From positions 2,232,001 to 2,296,000 of the forward strand of contig QYRS01000007.1 of NCBI GenBank assembly GCA_006503535.1: 64,000 bases of DNA. Reading direction: 5' to 3'. Shown here one piece after another: positions 13,181-25,881 of the stretch. Positions within the stretch are counted from its first letter, which is position 1. Every line of letters starts with the position of its first letter. The DNA is from Arthrinium phaeospermum (Eukaryota; Ascomycota; Sordariomycetes; Amphisphaeriales; Apiosporaceae). The notes under the pieces were generated by a model that was not told the DNA's origin, did not search any database, and was given only the letters and a program-made list of their open reading frames with translations. The position numbers and the translations under genes are program-made.

Positions 13181-14508
13181 ATGGCAAATGCAAATCCGGG
13201 TAATGTCATTCGCAGGTAAGACCTTTTTTTTGTTGGTGTTGCGCTCGAGTGAATTGAGGTGTTCGTTGGGAGTGTCCGCCCGCCCGTTCGTTGAAGAATA
13301 AGCCCATGTCTCTCTGCCTGCCTCCCCATTCTCCATCGTCAGTAGCGGCTCTCGCAGGGTTGCGCGCGCGCTCTTGTTGTTGTTTCTGCATCACGGACAC
13401 GCCTGTATTCATCCAACGTCGTGCCCGTCCGCGATGATCACGAAAAAGGTGCAATGCCGTTTCGATGCAGCCGGACCACCACTTTCAATCCCAACCCATG
13501 AGATCTCTCTCTCTCCCTCCCCCCTCTTGTCATGTGTCTTGGGTCCCTGCCGATCTTTTTTCGTCTCGGCTCACGCGGTCCTTGTCCATCTCATGCCGCC
13601 GCTTAATTGGAGGAGCTGCCGAGCTGACTCGTTATTCACACCCTCTATAGAAAGTTGGTCATCATAGGCGATGGCGCCTGCGGAAAGACGTCTCTGCTGA
13701 GTGTTTTCACTCTTGGATATTTCCCTACAGTAAGTTGCGCGATTCAGCCCCCCGTCCCGCATTTGGTATCATCATTGCTAACAGTCACGCAGCACTATGT
13801 AAGTCCCGTTCTCCATCCAACAAAATCGTCCGAACAACCCGCGCACCCGAGATGCACTCCGCCAAACGACTTTTCCAGTTGCATGCAAGTCTAATCGCGT
13901 ATCTCCCCCGAACAGATTCCTACGGTCTTCGAAAACTACGTAACAGACTGCAGAGTAGACGGCAAGTCGGTACAATTAGCATTATGGGATACGGCAGGAC
14001 AGGAAGATTATGAGAGGCTGCGGCCGCTGGCCTACTCAAAAGCACATGTCATCCTGATAGGCTTCTCGATCGACTCGCCGGATTCCCTGGACAACGTGAA
14101 GCACAAGGTTAGTTACATCCATGGCTCGAGTCACGTTACAACCCCGTCTTCTCCCAGCCCCGTAGCACAACCACAGATGTGCTCTAAAGGCTGACAAAAC
14201 AAACTTCACCCGCGCAGTGGATAGAAGAGGCGACCGAACGCTGCCCCGACGTGCCCATCATCCTGGTTGGCTTGAAGAAGGACCTGCGAGACGACCCCGT
14301 AGCCATCGAGGAGATGCGCAAAAAGAGCCTCAAGTTCGTCGCAGAGCGGCAAGGCGAGGCCATTGCCCAAGAGGTGGGCGCGCGCAAGTACCTCGAGTGT
14401 TCCAGCTTGAGCGGCGAGGGCGTGGACGACGTCTTCGAGGCCGCCACGCGCGCGGCGCTGCTCACGTTCGAGAAGGGCGAGGGCGCAGGCTGCTGCGTCG
14501 TGTTATGA
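13181..14508 (+). CDS. rho2: Rho-type small GTPase Rho2
   Basis: Five exons (13181-13215, 13651-13729, 13793-13798, 13916-14107, 14218-14508) encode 200 aa. The protein starts [13 protein letters not shown], has the P-loop GDGACGKTS, a switch I region PTVFENY, switch [19 protein letters not shown], the base-recognition motif LVGLKKD, and ends GCCVVL. The last four residues form a prenylation box preceded by a second cysteine, as in Rho2 proteins that are both palmitoylated and prenylated. The N-terminal NPGNVIRRK and the [11 protein letters not shown] block separate it from Rho1 and Cdc42. Rho2 acts at the plasma membrane in cell-wall integrity and alpha-glucan synthesis in fission yeast; that role is taken from the family. 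The third exon is only 6 nt (His-Tyr). All junctions keep frame. Confidence 0.95.
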
Positions 14509-15688
14509 GAACCGCCGCCCCGCGAGAAACTGCACGTAACCGGGAAAGAGAGATACAAGAGAGGGTTTTAGGGAACCGGGAGGCGGGCTCAGGAATGGCT
14601 CCGAAGAGACGTCCCAGTAATTACAGCACAAACCACATGGACCATCGGCGCACGATACCTATGCCTACTACGAACATTCAAACTACTTCGAGCGAGCGAC
14701 ATACCCCCCGAACCGTGTGTATTGCAGATGCCAGCAGACATCACCTACCCATACCACACGCAAAAGATTGAGCGAAACCTCTCTTCTTCCGATCTTTACG
14801 ACTTTTGAGGAGGCAGAACTCTTTTTGTAATAATACCAGACATGAATTTTCAGCCAGCACTTTTGCACCTACCTATTCAACAAAATGTCCCATGTGCGAA
14901 GGGTGGATTATGCCGGCTCTCTTTTGACTCATGATGGTAGACGACGACGACATCAACCGGGGAATTGGGGGAGGAAGAGGAGGGCGCATAATCCGGCGTA
15001 TACAGGGGGCAAGAGAAAAGAAACTATTTGGGGACAAATTGCCAAGGCACATTCTGTTGTTTTTTTCTTCTTGTTTGCATATGGAAAGGAGGGGAGGGAT
15101 GAGGATTTGCACATCATGAACGAACGTGGCTGGATAATCATACGACAGGAAAAGGCTGCGGGCGCGCATTGGAATGCAGAGAGGCAAATACATTGATATT
15201 ATATGTCTGGATCTATCAGCGTAATCAACAAGACATATACTTTTCCAAATGATCGATGCCTTTTGATTTGGTTCCATGCGTCATTGCCAGTTGCTTGCTA
15301 ACCCCTTCATGGGGAAAGCGCTGTAAGCTCTTGTCGTGGTCTCTCAGTCCCGAGTTATCCCCACTGATCGTTTATACCGTCATAACGTCCGTCCGCGACT
15401 GCAGTGTAGCATCGCCAGCTGTTTTGACGATGGGGCTTAATATCACAAGCTTGTCTCTTGCCTAATTATCCACGGAAAGTATGCATCATACCAAAGAGCA
15501 GCGTTCTCGCCATGGAGATACCCCATAACACTTCACGCGTAACCAATTGTTCGGATACGTTCACAGGGGATTCATCGGGGATTGTGGTCATTTCTCTTGA
15601 GTATGTATAAATCTAAGCGCTTCTTCTGTACACGTAAAAGTCGAGAGTAAAGTACAATTGAACCATGCCGTAAAGAGAGGTGCAGCAA
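14509..15688. other. Convergent intergenic region
   Basis: This contains the 3' flank of rho2 (+) and of the mL40 gene (-). The open frames on either strand are short and mutually overlapping, and no protein family is recognised. T-rich tracts at about 15,060 may belong to 3' processing signals. Confidence 0.45.
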
Positions 15689-16344
15689 TTAACGTGTCCA
15701 TCCGTGATTCCACGCCTCGCGGGCCGGGGTCTCGACCTGTGGACGGGCGTACTCCATGGGGAAGTTGTGGTGCTTGAAGACGCCCTTCTTCTCCATCGCC
15801 AGGCGGTACAGGTAGCCCTCTTCCAGGAGGCCGGGGCCCGAGGTCTGGCGCAGCTCCTCGCACGCCGAGTGCATGGATTTGTACAGTCTGGAGGACACAA
15901 TCAGTCAGTATGGGAGCGTTCAAGCCACGGATTTGGGAGGTGTCGTCATTCTTACCGTGCAAGCTCCTTCTCCTCCCGCTCCCGCTCCTTCCGTTGAAAC
16001 AAGAGCCAAGCTCGGTGGATGGTCCAGTGCCGCAGCGCGCGGTTGCGAGCGAATCGGAGGGGCGCGGGGACTTTGCGGGGGTTGGAGACTTTCAGGTTCT
16101 GGATGCGCGGGTCGGGCTCGTCGCCCTTGCCCTTCTTGCGCTTCTTCTTCGAGGACTTGTCCGCCTTGGCCGGGGCGGCCGACGTGAACGAAAACGAGCG
16201 CCGTTGCGGGGTCAAAGCAATTGATGTGGTGGTAGGTAATCTAGCGCCGGAAACAAAGCCATTGCGGATCGAGGTCGAGGTCGCGGGGGTGTGGGAGGAC
16301 AGCGACAGGGTCGAGAAAAGACTGCGTAGTGTGGAGGTCGCCAT
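15689..16344 (-). CDS. Mitochondrial large ribosomal subunit protein mL40
   Basis: Two exons on the minus strand, 16344-15956 and 15887-15689, separated by a 68-nt intron (GTAAGA...CCAG), encode 195 aa. The N terminus is rich in Ser, Thr and Arg with almost no acidic residues, as expected for a mitochondrial presequence. A Lys-rich patch follows, then the family core: DPRIQNLKVSNPRKVPAPLR, the LRHWTIHRAW motif, a coiled basic stretch, MHSACEELRQTSGPGLLEEG and the terminal ETPAREAWNHGWTR. This matches fungal MRPL28/mL40, a component of the mitochondrial 54S subunit. Its stop faces rho2; the next gene downstream of its start lies only 40 nt away on the same strand. Confidence 0.88.
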
Positions 16345-16384
16345 GGTGAACGATTTGACGACTGGGTGCTAGGCAATGATGCGA

Positions 16385-18806
16385 TCAAGGTTGTGACGAA
16401 TTGGCCGGGTTCAGCTTCTGCTTCTTTCTGTTGTAAGGGGCCTTGGGATCGCCTTGCTTCTTGGGCGGCCGGCCACGCTTCTTGCGAGGAGTCTCTGCTA
16501 CTGCTGGAGGCGGGAGTTGTGGCTCTTCTTCGGCTGCAACGGTTGCCGTCGCGGGGGTATCGTCCACCTTTCCGTCGTCGCCTTCGTGTAGGAAGTTTAG
16601 CTCGAAAAGCTGCCGGGTGACGTCGGACCGTATGGCCTCCACTTGCTCTTCGTTGTCGATGATGCGCAAGGCCGCAAGTCGGAACGTGTCGAGGCGGTCC
16701 AAGTCCAAAGGCGCAGGTTGTGGGAAGCCCGAGTTCGTTCGGTAGAAGCTGTGGATGTCCTGCACAAGACGAATTGGTTAGCTCGCTGCCGGTTCAAAGA
16801 GAGCTTGCATCAAAATTCATTGAGCTAGGAATTGAACCGCTGGGATCAACAGAAGCTCCGGGGTCCGATTCGAGTGGTGCAATTGATTGACAAGTGAGCC
16901 TGTGAGAAAAAAGGGCCCAGCAGGGACCCCACTTGGATTTGCCCAATCACATGTAATATGCTTGCAAGTGGCCCAATACGGAATATTGTTCCTAGGCTTG
17001 GCCAGGGGGCAGAAAAGACATTTTGTCTTCCTGATAAATCCCACTCGAAAAAAGAGACAACGAAAAAAAAGGAGGGAGATAACAGGCAGGCATCGAGAAA
17101 AATGACGAGACAATGCTTGCTTACCTTGTAATCCTTGGGCCAGGACCCAGACGAATATACCAGGACTTCTTCGTTCTTACCATCCTTCAAGCACTCCACG
17201 GCTTCTGCGCCGAGCTGCTTGAGGTGCTGGTCCGCAAGCTCCTCGAACGAACTTCCAGTCATCCAGCAGATGAGCTGCTCCATCGCGTCGAAGCGGGAGT
17301 CTCGTTCCGCAGAGTAATCGTCCAGTCCATCTGGGCCTCGGAGTCTCAGGATCAGCCAAGCGGCCTCGCTCAACTTGGTGTGAGACTCGGCCACGGAATC
17401 CTGGATGTACTTGGGAAGGCCAGAGACCTTCCCGAACTTGGCATCCCACGCTGCCACGAGGTCCGCCCATCCTTCGGCCGGCACGCTTGACGCCTCGAAC
17501 AGGGTACGAAGTGTCCGCGGGACGAAATCGGTGGCACCAGGCTTGAAGCCGAGAATGGCTATGACAGTCTGCAGGATAGCCTGCGAGATGCTGTTGAGGC
17601 GTTCCAGGTCCTCTTCCGGCTTGAAAGGGACTATTCCGTCGGGTACCTATCGACTCTTGTGGTTAGTAAAGGTTTACTCTTGGACTGAACTCAGTGAATA
17701 ATACAAATCCCTCGAATAATCAATTACTCCTTCCCTCACCAGGCACTTGGATAACGTGGAATAAACACTGGATCAGGAAGGAGTAAACACCAAAAAGTCG
17801 ATTGCTCTCCGACTTTCGACTGGGATACCTTTTCAGGATCAAACGGGATTTCGTGAGGGGGGAGGGAATGAACGACGCGCATCAGCCCCCGAAGCACCAG
17901 GGTGACAAGTAACCACTGGACCGAGGAGACTGACCACTGCAATAGGAAGGAAGGGATTGGAGGGGGATCACTTACGAGGATATCATCATGCAGACTAAAC
18001 ATGGAGTCTATCTCCGTGTACGGCTCCATCCGGACGCCAATGTGCTTCTGGCGGTCCGTGGCTTCTTTAAAGTCCATCAGTTGGAGGAGATACTCGCCAG
18101 GCTGGTAGCTCATGTACGGATACAGGTAGTTCAAGTTGATGATCGACTTGACCTCTACGCCCCCTCGGAAGCGGGCGCGAGTAAAGCCGACTTCCAGTGC
18201 GCCCTTGGAGGGGGGGTCGAGTCGGAAGTACTCGCGGTGGCGAAGGATCTCGCCCAGGCCGTTTCTGACGAGCTTTGCGTCGGCCTTTTGGAGACAGTCT
18301 GGGGAAATCATTTTACCGGGGTCGTCGCAGGTCTCCTGGTGTTTCTGGCTTGCAATCTCGAGGAGCACTCGGATAGTCTCCTCGTCCAGCCATCGGAGTC
18401 GCTCTCGTCGGGCGGTGTTGGCCTGGATTTCGCTGTAGCGTTCCGAGACCGTGCCGCGCAGAGCTCCAAAGATGGATTCTCTGGAACGCAGTGACGAGAT
18501 GTACTGATCCCACTCAGGGACAGCTTCGTTGCCGTTCACTTGGTAGATAGTGCTGGTGTACGGGTGAGAAGAGGCCTTGGAGGCCTTGGAGGCCTTGGCA
18601 GGAGTCGAGGGAGGCGCGCTCGATGGTAGAGTAGCGCTCGATGGCGGGTCTGACGGATCAGGTGACGGCTTGTACGACGACGAGGACTCAGCAGGGCTGC
18701 TCCGGGAGTCAGGGTTCGCAACGATTGAATCCTCTGTCTCTGCGAGAGACATCTTTGGGCCCTTTCGCGCTGAGGAGCGTGGCATCCTTTTCGTTCTCGA
18801 AGCCAT
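16385..18806 (-). CDS. Conserved fungal protein with C-terminal AT-hook
   Basis: Best model: four exons, 18806-17976, 17936-17829, 17646-17125 and 16759-16385, all joined in phase 0, giving 611 aa. The first intron would be only 39 nt and is in frame, so those 13 residues may instead be retained. The N terminus is basic (ASRTKRMPRSSARKG) then Ser/Pro-rich with a Lys-Ala-Ser repeat. The middle is a long, mostly helical-looking domain I do not recognise. The C terminus carries RKKRGRPPKK, a classical AT-hook, with a nuclear-localisation-like basic tail. A nuclear DNA-associated role is inferred from that motif alone. It lies head-to-tail with mL40, whose start codon is just 40 nt beyond its stop. 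Confidence 0.78.
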
Positions 18807-21225
18807 GGTGGAACTGGATGAAGGCTAGAATGCAGGGTAATGTATGCGAGATGGCAATTGATGGACGATGAGCTCTAGCAAAGGACGAGATGTTGTCTTG
18901 ATTGATGGAGATGATGGAGATGATGAAATGCGATGGGGTTTGATGGATTAATGGATGAACAGCCAAGAACTGATGAAGTTGATGCGAGGAAGGATGAATG
19001 GACTGTACTGGTGCGACCGTAATGGGGGTATGAGTTTCAGTGCAGTGCAGTGCAAGCAGTGCGGCTTCCTCGCAGTTGTCAGTACGGTAGGGGACTATTA
19101 CCGCTCCGGGGGCTTGTAACGGAAGGCTCGCCAGGCAAAGGTAACGGAGAAAGGCACCTGTAGAGGGGGTGGAGGGAACTTACTTCCACCAGAGGTGGCG
19201 TTTACAGGGCAGTTGCTCACCTTCCAGTGCACCCTCACTCTGGAAACACCTACTTTGGTATCGCCAAAGGGTGCGGCAGCATTACAGTTACTGGAACTGG
19301 AGTAACCACCGCCGCCGAGAAGCTTATGCCATCAAGAGCACCATCGCCATGGTTGCGATACACTGACCCAGACCTGGAACCACCAGAGTAACCTAATGAG
19401 TCTGGAATAACTGGTGGAGATGGAGTAACAGATGGAGCAGCTGCCGATGGGATAGCTACTCCTCCACTTTAGGTCATGATAGGTATCGAGTATGCGTGAG
19501 GCTTGTACCCATCGTCAACTGGCCACCACCCATCCACTACACAAGGCGGTACCTAACCAGGCAGTCAATCGCAACATGCGGGACATAAGCCCCCAGATCT
19601 GGTCCTGGCTTGCACGACGGAGCATTGCCGGGAACGATTCGAGATGTTGAGAACACGTACGCAGATTCGAGCACGATACCTGCGACTAATGCCTTCGCCA
19701 AACACGATGTAAACTTTTATATGACTGCTATAACAAGACTTACACATGACAATTCCTTGGAGGGGAAGGAGGAAAAGCATATGCTGACATGAGGCGGATC
19801 CCATTCCACGATATACCCTGCCTAGTGGCTCTTTAACTTCGACTCGTTTCTATGTTGACTCCCTCATCATACCACTTGATGCAGTTCGAGGTGGATGTGT
19901 ATACCTCGAAGACCTGCAGATCATTGGCCATCATGGCATTAAGCTCGCTCTCAGTTCATCCATCAGTACGTCCAAGACTCACAACTTTCGAGTTACTAAT
20001 CTTCCAACTTTTAGTGGTATCGAGATCACCGCCAGCCTAGGCCAGCGCCAGAAAAAGGAACAAACCTGGAAAGGAGCAAACCTTCTCAAGGTGATCCCGC
20101 CTTAACGTGCGCTGTCTTTGGTAGACCCACATGAGGCTCTGCGGATAAACCAATGATCAGCATCCTTATTAGGCGGAGAAGATGGCTCGGCCGCCTTGAC
20201 CATTTTCGGAGGAACTTTTGCTACGTAGCATACGGTACTGTGGTGTGGGAGAATTGATAGGTTCGCATTGGGCGTGTCTTCAACCATCATCATTAGCGCA
20301 GTTGGCAGAGTCGCATACTCCAATTCCATGGTGATCAGAGTGGGATTGCGATCAAGGCAATTCGGACCACAACAGCAACTTCTTCCACGAGTCGACCGAG
20401 ATGCCGTATCGGGATACCTGCGGCCGAGAGAAGGTCGTGCAGTGGTATCGGCCGGCGGTCTACGACGGTACGAGACGAGCTGAGAGAAACCGTGTTCAGT
20501 ACCCTGGCACGTATCGTTGCATGAAGGTAACTACACACATGTGGTTAACGTAATGACTAAGCAACGATCTTGACATACTTCCCCATGTACTAATATTGAT
20601 CCTTGAGGCGTAAGGCTACACACATGCAGCTTCCATGCCAAGTGGGAGGACATGTCTTTAGACAGGCGGAGGTGTTCAAGACTTGGAGTAAATCAACAGG
20701 GCATAAAGATACCACTCTCTCGTGATATGCTTTGAGACTGTGCCACAGCCGTTGATGTACTTTTGTACGGCGATGCAAGTGATAGCTGGAGTTGACGTTG
20801 ATTTATGATGTGGTTTGTGTATTTCAAAGTTCGACGACTAGTATCCAATATACTGGCACTGGGTCGCAGCGATCCAGTTGCTTATGGTACTGATTAGCCC
20901 GACTTGCTATTGTACGACGATCAAAACCGACCATGTGGTTCCGACGCTCGTATGGAGACATTAATTCTTTTTGTATCTACTAGACCACATCGAAGCAGGC
21001 TAGTTGCAATATTGAATATAAGCTAGTTCAGAAAACACGTGTATATTAACAATTATTAATCCTAGCTGCTTATGCAGTATTGCTTGTAGAAAAGGTTATT
21101 ACTCAAGGAAAGCTTTTGCTTCGGTGGAAAATATTGCCATGTGAGATTGGAAAAGCAAGTCCAACGCGGGTGAATGCACATAGGAAATCATTTCATATGC
21201 CATCGCGATTTCCCCTGACCAGCCA
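18807..21225. other. Gene-poor region with degenerate coding-like traces
   Basis: No intact gene is seen in about 2.4 kb. The part next to 18806 has GATGGA-rich simple sequence and a CAGTG repeat near 19040, probably promoter and leader of the AT-hook gene. Between about 19,170 and 20,300 there are short protein-like fragments (see separate entry). From 20,800 to 21,100 the sequence is AT-rich. Confidence 0.4.
19170..20050 (+). pseudogene. Possible relic of an extracellular protein gene
   Basis: Fragments on the plus strand read like pieces of a secreted Gly/Thr-rich protein, for example GNTYFGIAKGCGSITVTGTG near 19,240 and VDSLIIPLDAVRGGCVYLED near 19,855. They are separated by stops and frame changes that I could not repair with introns. 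The first resembles repeated Cys/Thr segments of fungal surface proteins, the second a beta-helix-like run. This is suggestive only. Confidence 0.25.
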
Positions 21226-24200
21226 TCACTGGTTAGGCACCTCCGGGATCGGGAAGTTGGGGTTCGTAATCGGCCCATCATCCCCCGTCACGTCGGGCAG
21301 TCCGCACCGGTTAAACCAAGTCTCGGCCTCGTTGGTGTAGGTCCCCTTGATATTGTGCTTGTCGGCCCTGCCGTCCCCGTCGAGGTCCGGGTAGTACATG
21401 CACGTCCCCGCGACCGTGTTCTCGAACACGCGGTCGACCATGCGCTCCCAGCGGAACGAGGACCCGGACGTCTCGGCCGGGTTGCTGCGCCCCCGGTTGT
21501 ACCACACGAAGCTGTCCCCCGTGAACTTGTCGGTCCAGACCATGTCGGCCCCGCGCCCGTCCCCGTTGATGTCGGCCCAGCGCAGGTCGGCGCGGTCCCG
21601 CAGTTCGGGCTCCGCGAACTTGATCTGCCCCACGTTCTCCCAGCCGCCGCCGTCCTGGTGGACGAAGCCGGTGGCGCGGCCGTCCTTTTCCAGACAAAGA
21701 TAGTCGCCCCGCTTGTTGCCCGTCAGGTCTGCGAACCGGACCGCGAGGTCGTGTATCCCCAGCCCCCGGCGCTGGGCGCACTCGAGGGCCGGGGCCGGGT
21801 TGGCGTCGTGCTGCCAGTTCCAGGCGCCGGTGGCGGGGTACCGGTTCAGCCAGACCTGGACGCGGTTGTTGTTGTCCGGGTCGGTCCAGACGATGTCGCA
21901 GGCGCCGTCGCCGTCCCAGTCGGTCAGGTGGAGGTCGCGGCGGTCCAGGGGCCGGCCGATCAGCCGGTTCGGGTCGAAGATGACCTCGCTGGGGCCCCAG
22001 AGGGACTCGTCGCCCACGATTTGCGAGCGGCCCAGGTTCGGGTAGAGGGTCATCTCGCCCTTGGAGAGGGTCCAGACGTAGTCCATGCGGCCGTCTCGGT
22101 AGCCTTTCATGTTACAGTACTTGTTTCCGTCCGCTGAGACTCAGGTTAGATGGTTTCTTAGTTTTGCTGGGAGCGATGAGGGAGTTACCTTCAAGCTTGG
22201 TGCTTCCTGAGCCAGTATTCTTCCATACCCGCATATCGAACCGGTGTTGTCCACCCGAAAGCGCTGTATGCTGCATGAAGACGTAGTCGCGATGAGGCCG
22301 CAGCCCAAAGTCCTGCGGTTCCCCGAGGATCCTCGCAAAATGCACTCGATCGCGGAGGTACGTTTCGGTCGGGGTGACAAAACCGCCCATGCCGCCATGG
22401 GTGGTACCAGAGTTTGCGCCGCGGTAGAAACCCTGGCGCCAGGCGACGTTGAGCCCGTCGCCCAGCCGGCCCTTGGCGCAGCTTCGGGCGTTGGTCCAAG
22501 TCGTAGTCTCGCCCACGTTGCCAACCCAAAGCCAGTCGTCTCGGCCCTAAGCCCAACGAGATTAGTCCCCAATTAAGTTTTGATACAAAGTAGCAGACAA
22601 GAGGTAGTGGACTCACATCTCCATTCAAGTCATGGAACCGCACCCCGCGGCCGTCGCCCATACCCTTCGCGGGGAACCTCAGTCCGAGCTCTTCCCAATA
22701 TCTTGGGGTGTCATCTTATATGTAGAAAAGCCTATTAGCATACCAGAAAGAATGCATAGAAGAGGATACTTGTGACTTACCTGTACCAGCGTTTCGCCAA
22801 GCCAAGATGTTGCCTCCATCATCCATGACCAGGTAGTCGGAGCGACCATCGCCGTCGATATCCCCCATCCGTACCCGGTCGCCACCGAATCCCACGTTCT
22901 GCTTAAGCAAGCCAATGGGCCTGAAAGTGGGTGGTCTGTCTCTTGTTCCGTCCCGGTTGTTGATGGTCGCAAAGGCATTGCCGTCTGGGGCAATGCAGAC
23001 AAAGTCGTCGTATCCGTCAGCTGTATCAACATCTGCAATTAGTACCAATCCAACAAGAGCAGTACAGAATACAGGGATATGGAGAACTGACCATTCAAAT
23101 CCACAAAGTAGACACCGCTAGCTGGGCAGTTGTCGGCCACGTTCATATCTTCGATCTTGACGAAGGAAGCGTCGTTGTAATTGCCCCGGTTTTGCCAGAC
23201 ACCATATGCGACGGAGCCATCAGGACGGTCAAACCATCCCACGAGATCGTCTTTTCCGTTGCCATTAAGACTAGGTAACATTGATTAGCAAGATTCCATT
23301 CAGGAGAGGAGAGGATGACCAAATGTCACAATGATGCTGGGGCCGAAAATAGAACAAAGGTTCAACTTCCAGATAAGGGATTATAAGCGTGACTTACCTT
23401 GCGAAGAACCATTGGTCTCTATCAAACCCGCTTTGTACTGAGAGAACAATGCCCTTCTCCTGGGACTCGTGCTGGTAGATGCCGTCCCCGACACCAGAGC
23501 CCCGCTGCGTGAGCCCACCCGCGTAGACGCCGGGCACGAACCCTTCGCCGGTGCTGCACTCCAGAGAAGCTGGTGGTGGAATGAGGCCTTGGTTGGAGGC
23601 ACGCTCAATGGCGATCCTGATAGGGGTAGTTCGTCAGTATACTAGTCCCACACAGCCCAAAGTCAAAGAGAGAACAAGAAAAAGAAAAAGACTGCTTACC
23701 ACCAGACATTAGCCATCTTGACAAACCCAAAATCGTTCGGATGCACCCCGTCCACCAGATCGCCCGTAGTCACATAGTCCATGTCCGCCAGCACGATGGG
23801 CCGGCCGTTATTGCGCAGCCGCGTGATCAAGGCCTTGTACTGGTTGTTGATGACCACCCGGGAATCGCGACCCGGCGCCGTGGTCGGCAGGACGGTTGAC
23901 AAGACGATGAGGGTGTCGCGCATGCCGGGCGCGCCCCAGAGGTCATTAATAAGAGACTCCATGCGGGCGCCGGCCCGGTCGAGGTCGAGGCCGCCGCCGT
24001 TGTTGGCGTTGGCGTCGTTGGTGCCGGCGTTGATCAGGACCACGTTGGGCTTGTAGCCGTACGAGTTGCGCGACTTGTCGTGGACTTGGCTGATGACGTC
24101 GCCGGGGTTGGCTTCGACGTTCTGGGCAGAAAAGTTAGAATAGCTTTACCCCGAAGTAGCACGGGCGGGGATGTCCTTACGTTATCAGTCATTCTGCCGT

Positions 24201-24548
24201 TCCGCTTGCTCCCGACCATGTTGACCTCCCAGCCTCGGTATCGGAGCTGGTCCCTGAGCGGCTTTCGGAATCTTCTCGAGTTAGTCAGGATTTACTTCAA
24301 GTAGATAGGCTTGCTACGTACCCGTTTTGGTCGCTCGAGCCCTGGCCCCAGACGATAGAAGCACCGAGGGGCAAAATTCGGAGAGGGGGTGAACGTCCTT
24401 GTCGTCTGGCTAGACCATCGGAGACGTTGTAACGGGCAAGTTCCTCTTCGAAAAGCTCGACTGAAAAGGGGGCGGCGCCCACATGGCTGAACCAAGTGGC
24501 CAGTGTACAGAGGACTGCCACAAGGCAGAACCTGTCAAGAAAGTGCAT
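21226..24548 (-). CDS. Secreted SGNH/GDSL esterase fused to FG-GAP/VCBS repeats
   Basis: Nine exons (24548-24322, 24271-24181, 24121-23700, 23616-23398, 23270-23092, 23032-22781, 22714-22617, 22546-22189, 22133-21226) encode 917 aa. A signal peptide (residues 1-25) precedes an SGNH hydrolase domain of about 55-255 that looks like carbohydrate esterase family 3. It has ILPLGASIVWG with Ser64 as likely nucleophile (Gly-Ala-Ser replaces the usual Gly-Asp-Ser), NAGTND (Asn141) and DGVHPND with Asp230/His233. The rest is a series of FG-GAP/VCBS-type repeats with calcium-loop motifs such as NGNGKDD, DIDGDGRSD, DWDGDGACD, DINGDGRGAD and DLDGDGRAD, likely forming a beta-propeller. An extracellular polysaccharide deacetylase role is inferred. 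A TATA-like TATATATA lies about 110 nt upstream of the ATG. Confidence 0.88.
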
Positions 24549-24656
24549 TGCTAAGGGGTTGGAAGAGCTAAGCTGGAGAGAACAAGTGATAGAATGGCTT
24601 TGAGATGCCCGTGTCTGTCTGTGGTTTGAAAAGAGTCAACTTCGTGGAATCAAGAG

Positions 24657-24666
24657 GCTATATATA
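24657..24666 (-). promoter_or_regulatory. TATA-like element upstream of SGNH esterase gene
   Basis: A TATATATA stretch lies about 110 nt upstream of the start codon at 24548, on the side expected for a core promoter. Assignment rests on position and composition only. Confidence 0.4.
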
Positions 24667-25881
24667 CAATATCACCAACAGTATATCCCTCATCCTCACC
24701 AGTCCTGATCCCATCTCCGGATCCGCGGCACCTCTGAATTTTCCAACGGAAAAGTCTTGTGGATGACGCTTTTCTTGTGATACCATCGGCTCATCCTCCC
24801 TTACGAGGCCCCCCTACCACACACACACCCTTTAGATATTGCAATTTCTTCACCTGACCCGATTGTGGGTCACTGCTGACATCGGGACCATGCAGGTAAC
24901 GTGCCAATCGTATGAGTCTCTCGAGGTCTAGATGGTCACGATAAACCCATCCAAAACGCCCTGGACACCACCACGCCACACTCACTTGCCCCTTCCAGCG
25001 CGCGCGCCCGAAATTAATTGACACATTGCATGAGGGTATTCTGGGTCCCAAGGTGCGAATAGGCTCAGTATGGACTGAAGAAGATGGTGGGCATGTCGCT
25101 TAGAGGCGTAATATAGTCATCGCTACCAGCGGCCTGCAGTCATGATCATGAGATGGAATATATTGAGTCTTGGAAGCACCAGGCACTCCGAGTCTCGGCC
25201 TCAGCTCTGAACTCCAGAGATCAGGAGACCCGAAATGTAGCATGGCCTCAGGCTGAGATGTGCTTGGTTTCGTCGCCGACTGGGAGAGTATAATGCTACA
25301 AACGGTATGCGTGCACTCACATAGGTTCTGATTGGTTATTATACTGCAAGGCTACCCTGGCTGGTTTCACACCAATAGTCATGCTCAGCCCTGGATTAGT
25401 TGGAGTTTCTTGGTAGAACTTGCGCTTCTCTACCTGCGCCGCGTTACCTGGACCAGAACATAGCCTTCCTGCGGGTCCTTCATGACCAGTGTGGTCAATA
25501 ATATAGTGATAGTGCTTACGTAAGAAGAGAGTATGCATCCTGATAGATATAGCTGACGTGATACGTGTAAGTGTGCCTTATAGGCAAACTGGCCATCGTC
25601 TACGCCGCCGCAAAAAGCATGGCAATAAAACGCTTAACTCGATCGAGTAAATCATCCCGTAGCTTTCTAGGTACCGCTAGTCAGAAATCTACTCAACCTG
25701 CCATGGCGAACCAAGAAGCAGTGGTTCGTGGTTGATGCAATCCGATGATTGGGCGTTCTTCTTGTACCCATAATGACGGGGGACCAATAGAAAGACATCA
25801 ACCAATCAGAAACCGTACGAGACGCGTGCCTAACTGCTATTGGGCCATGCCCCTTAGGGCTGTCTTCCGCGAACCATACCT

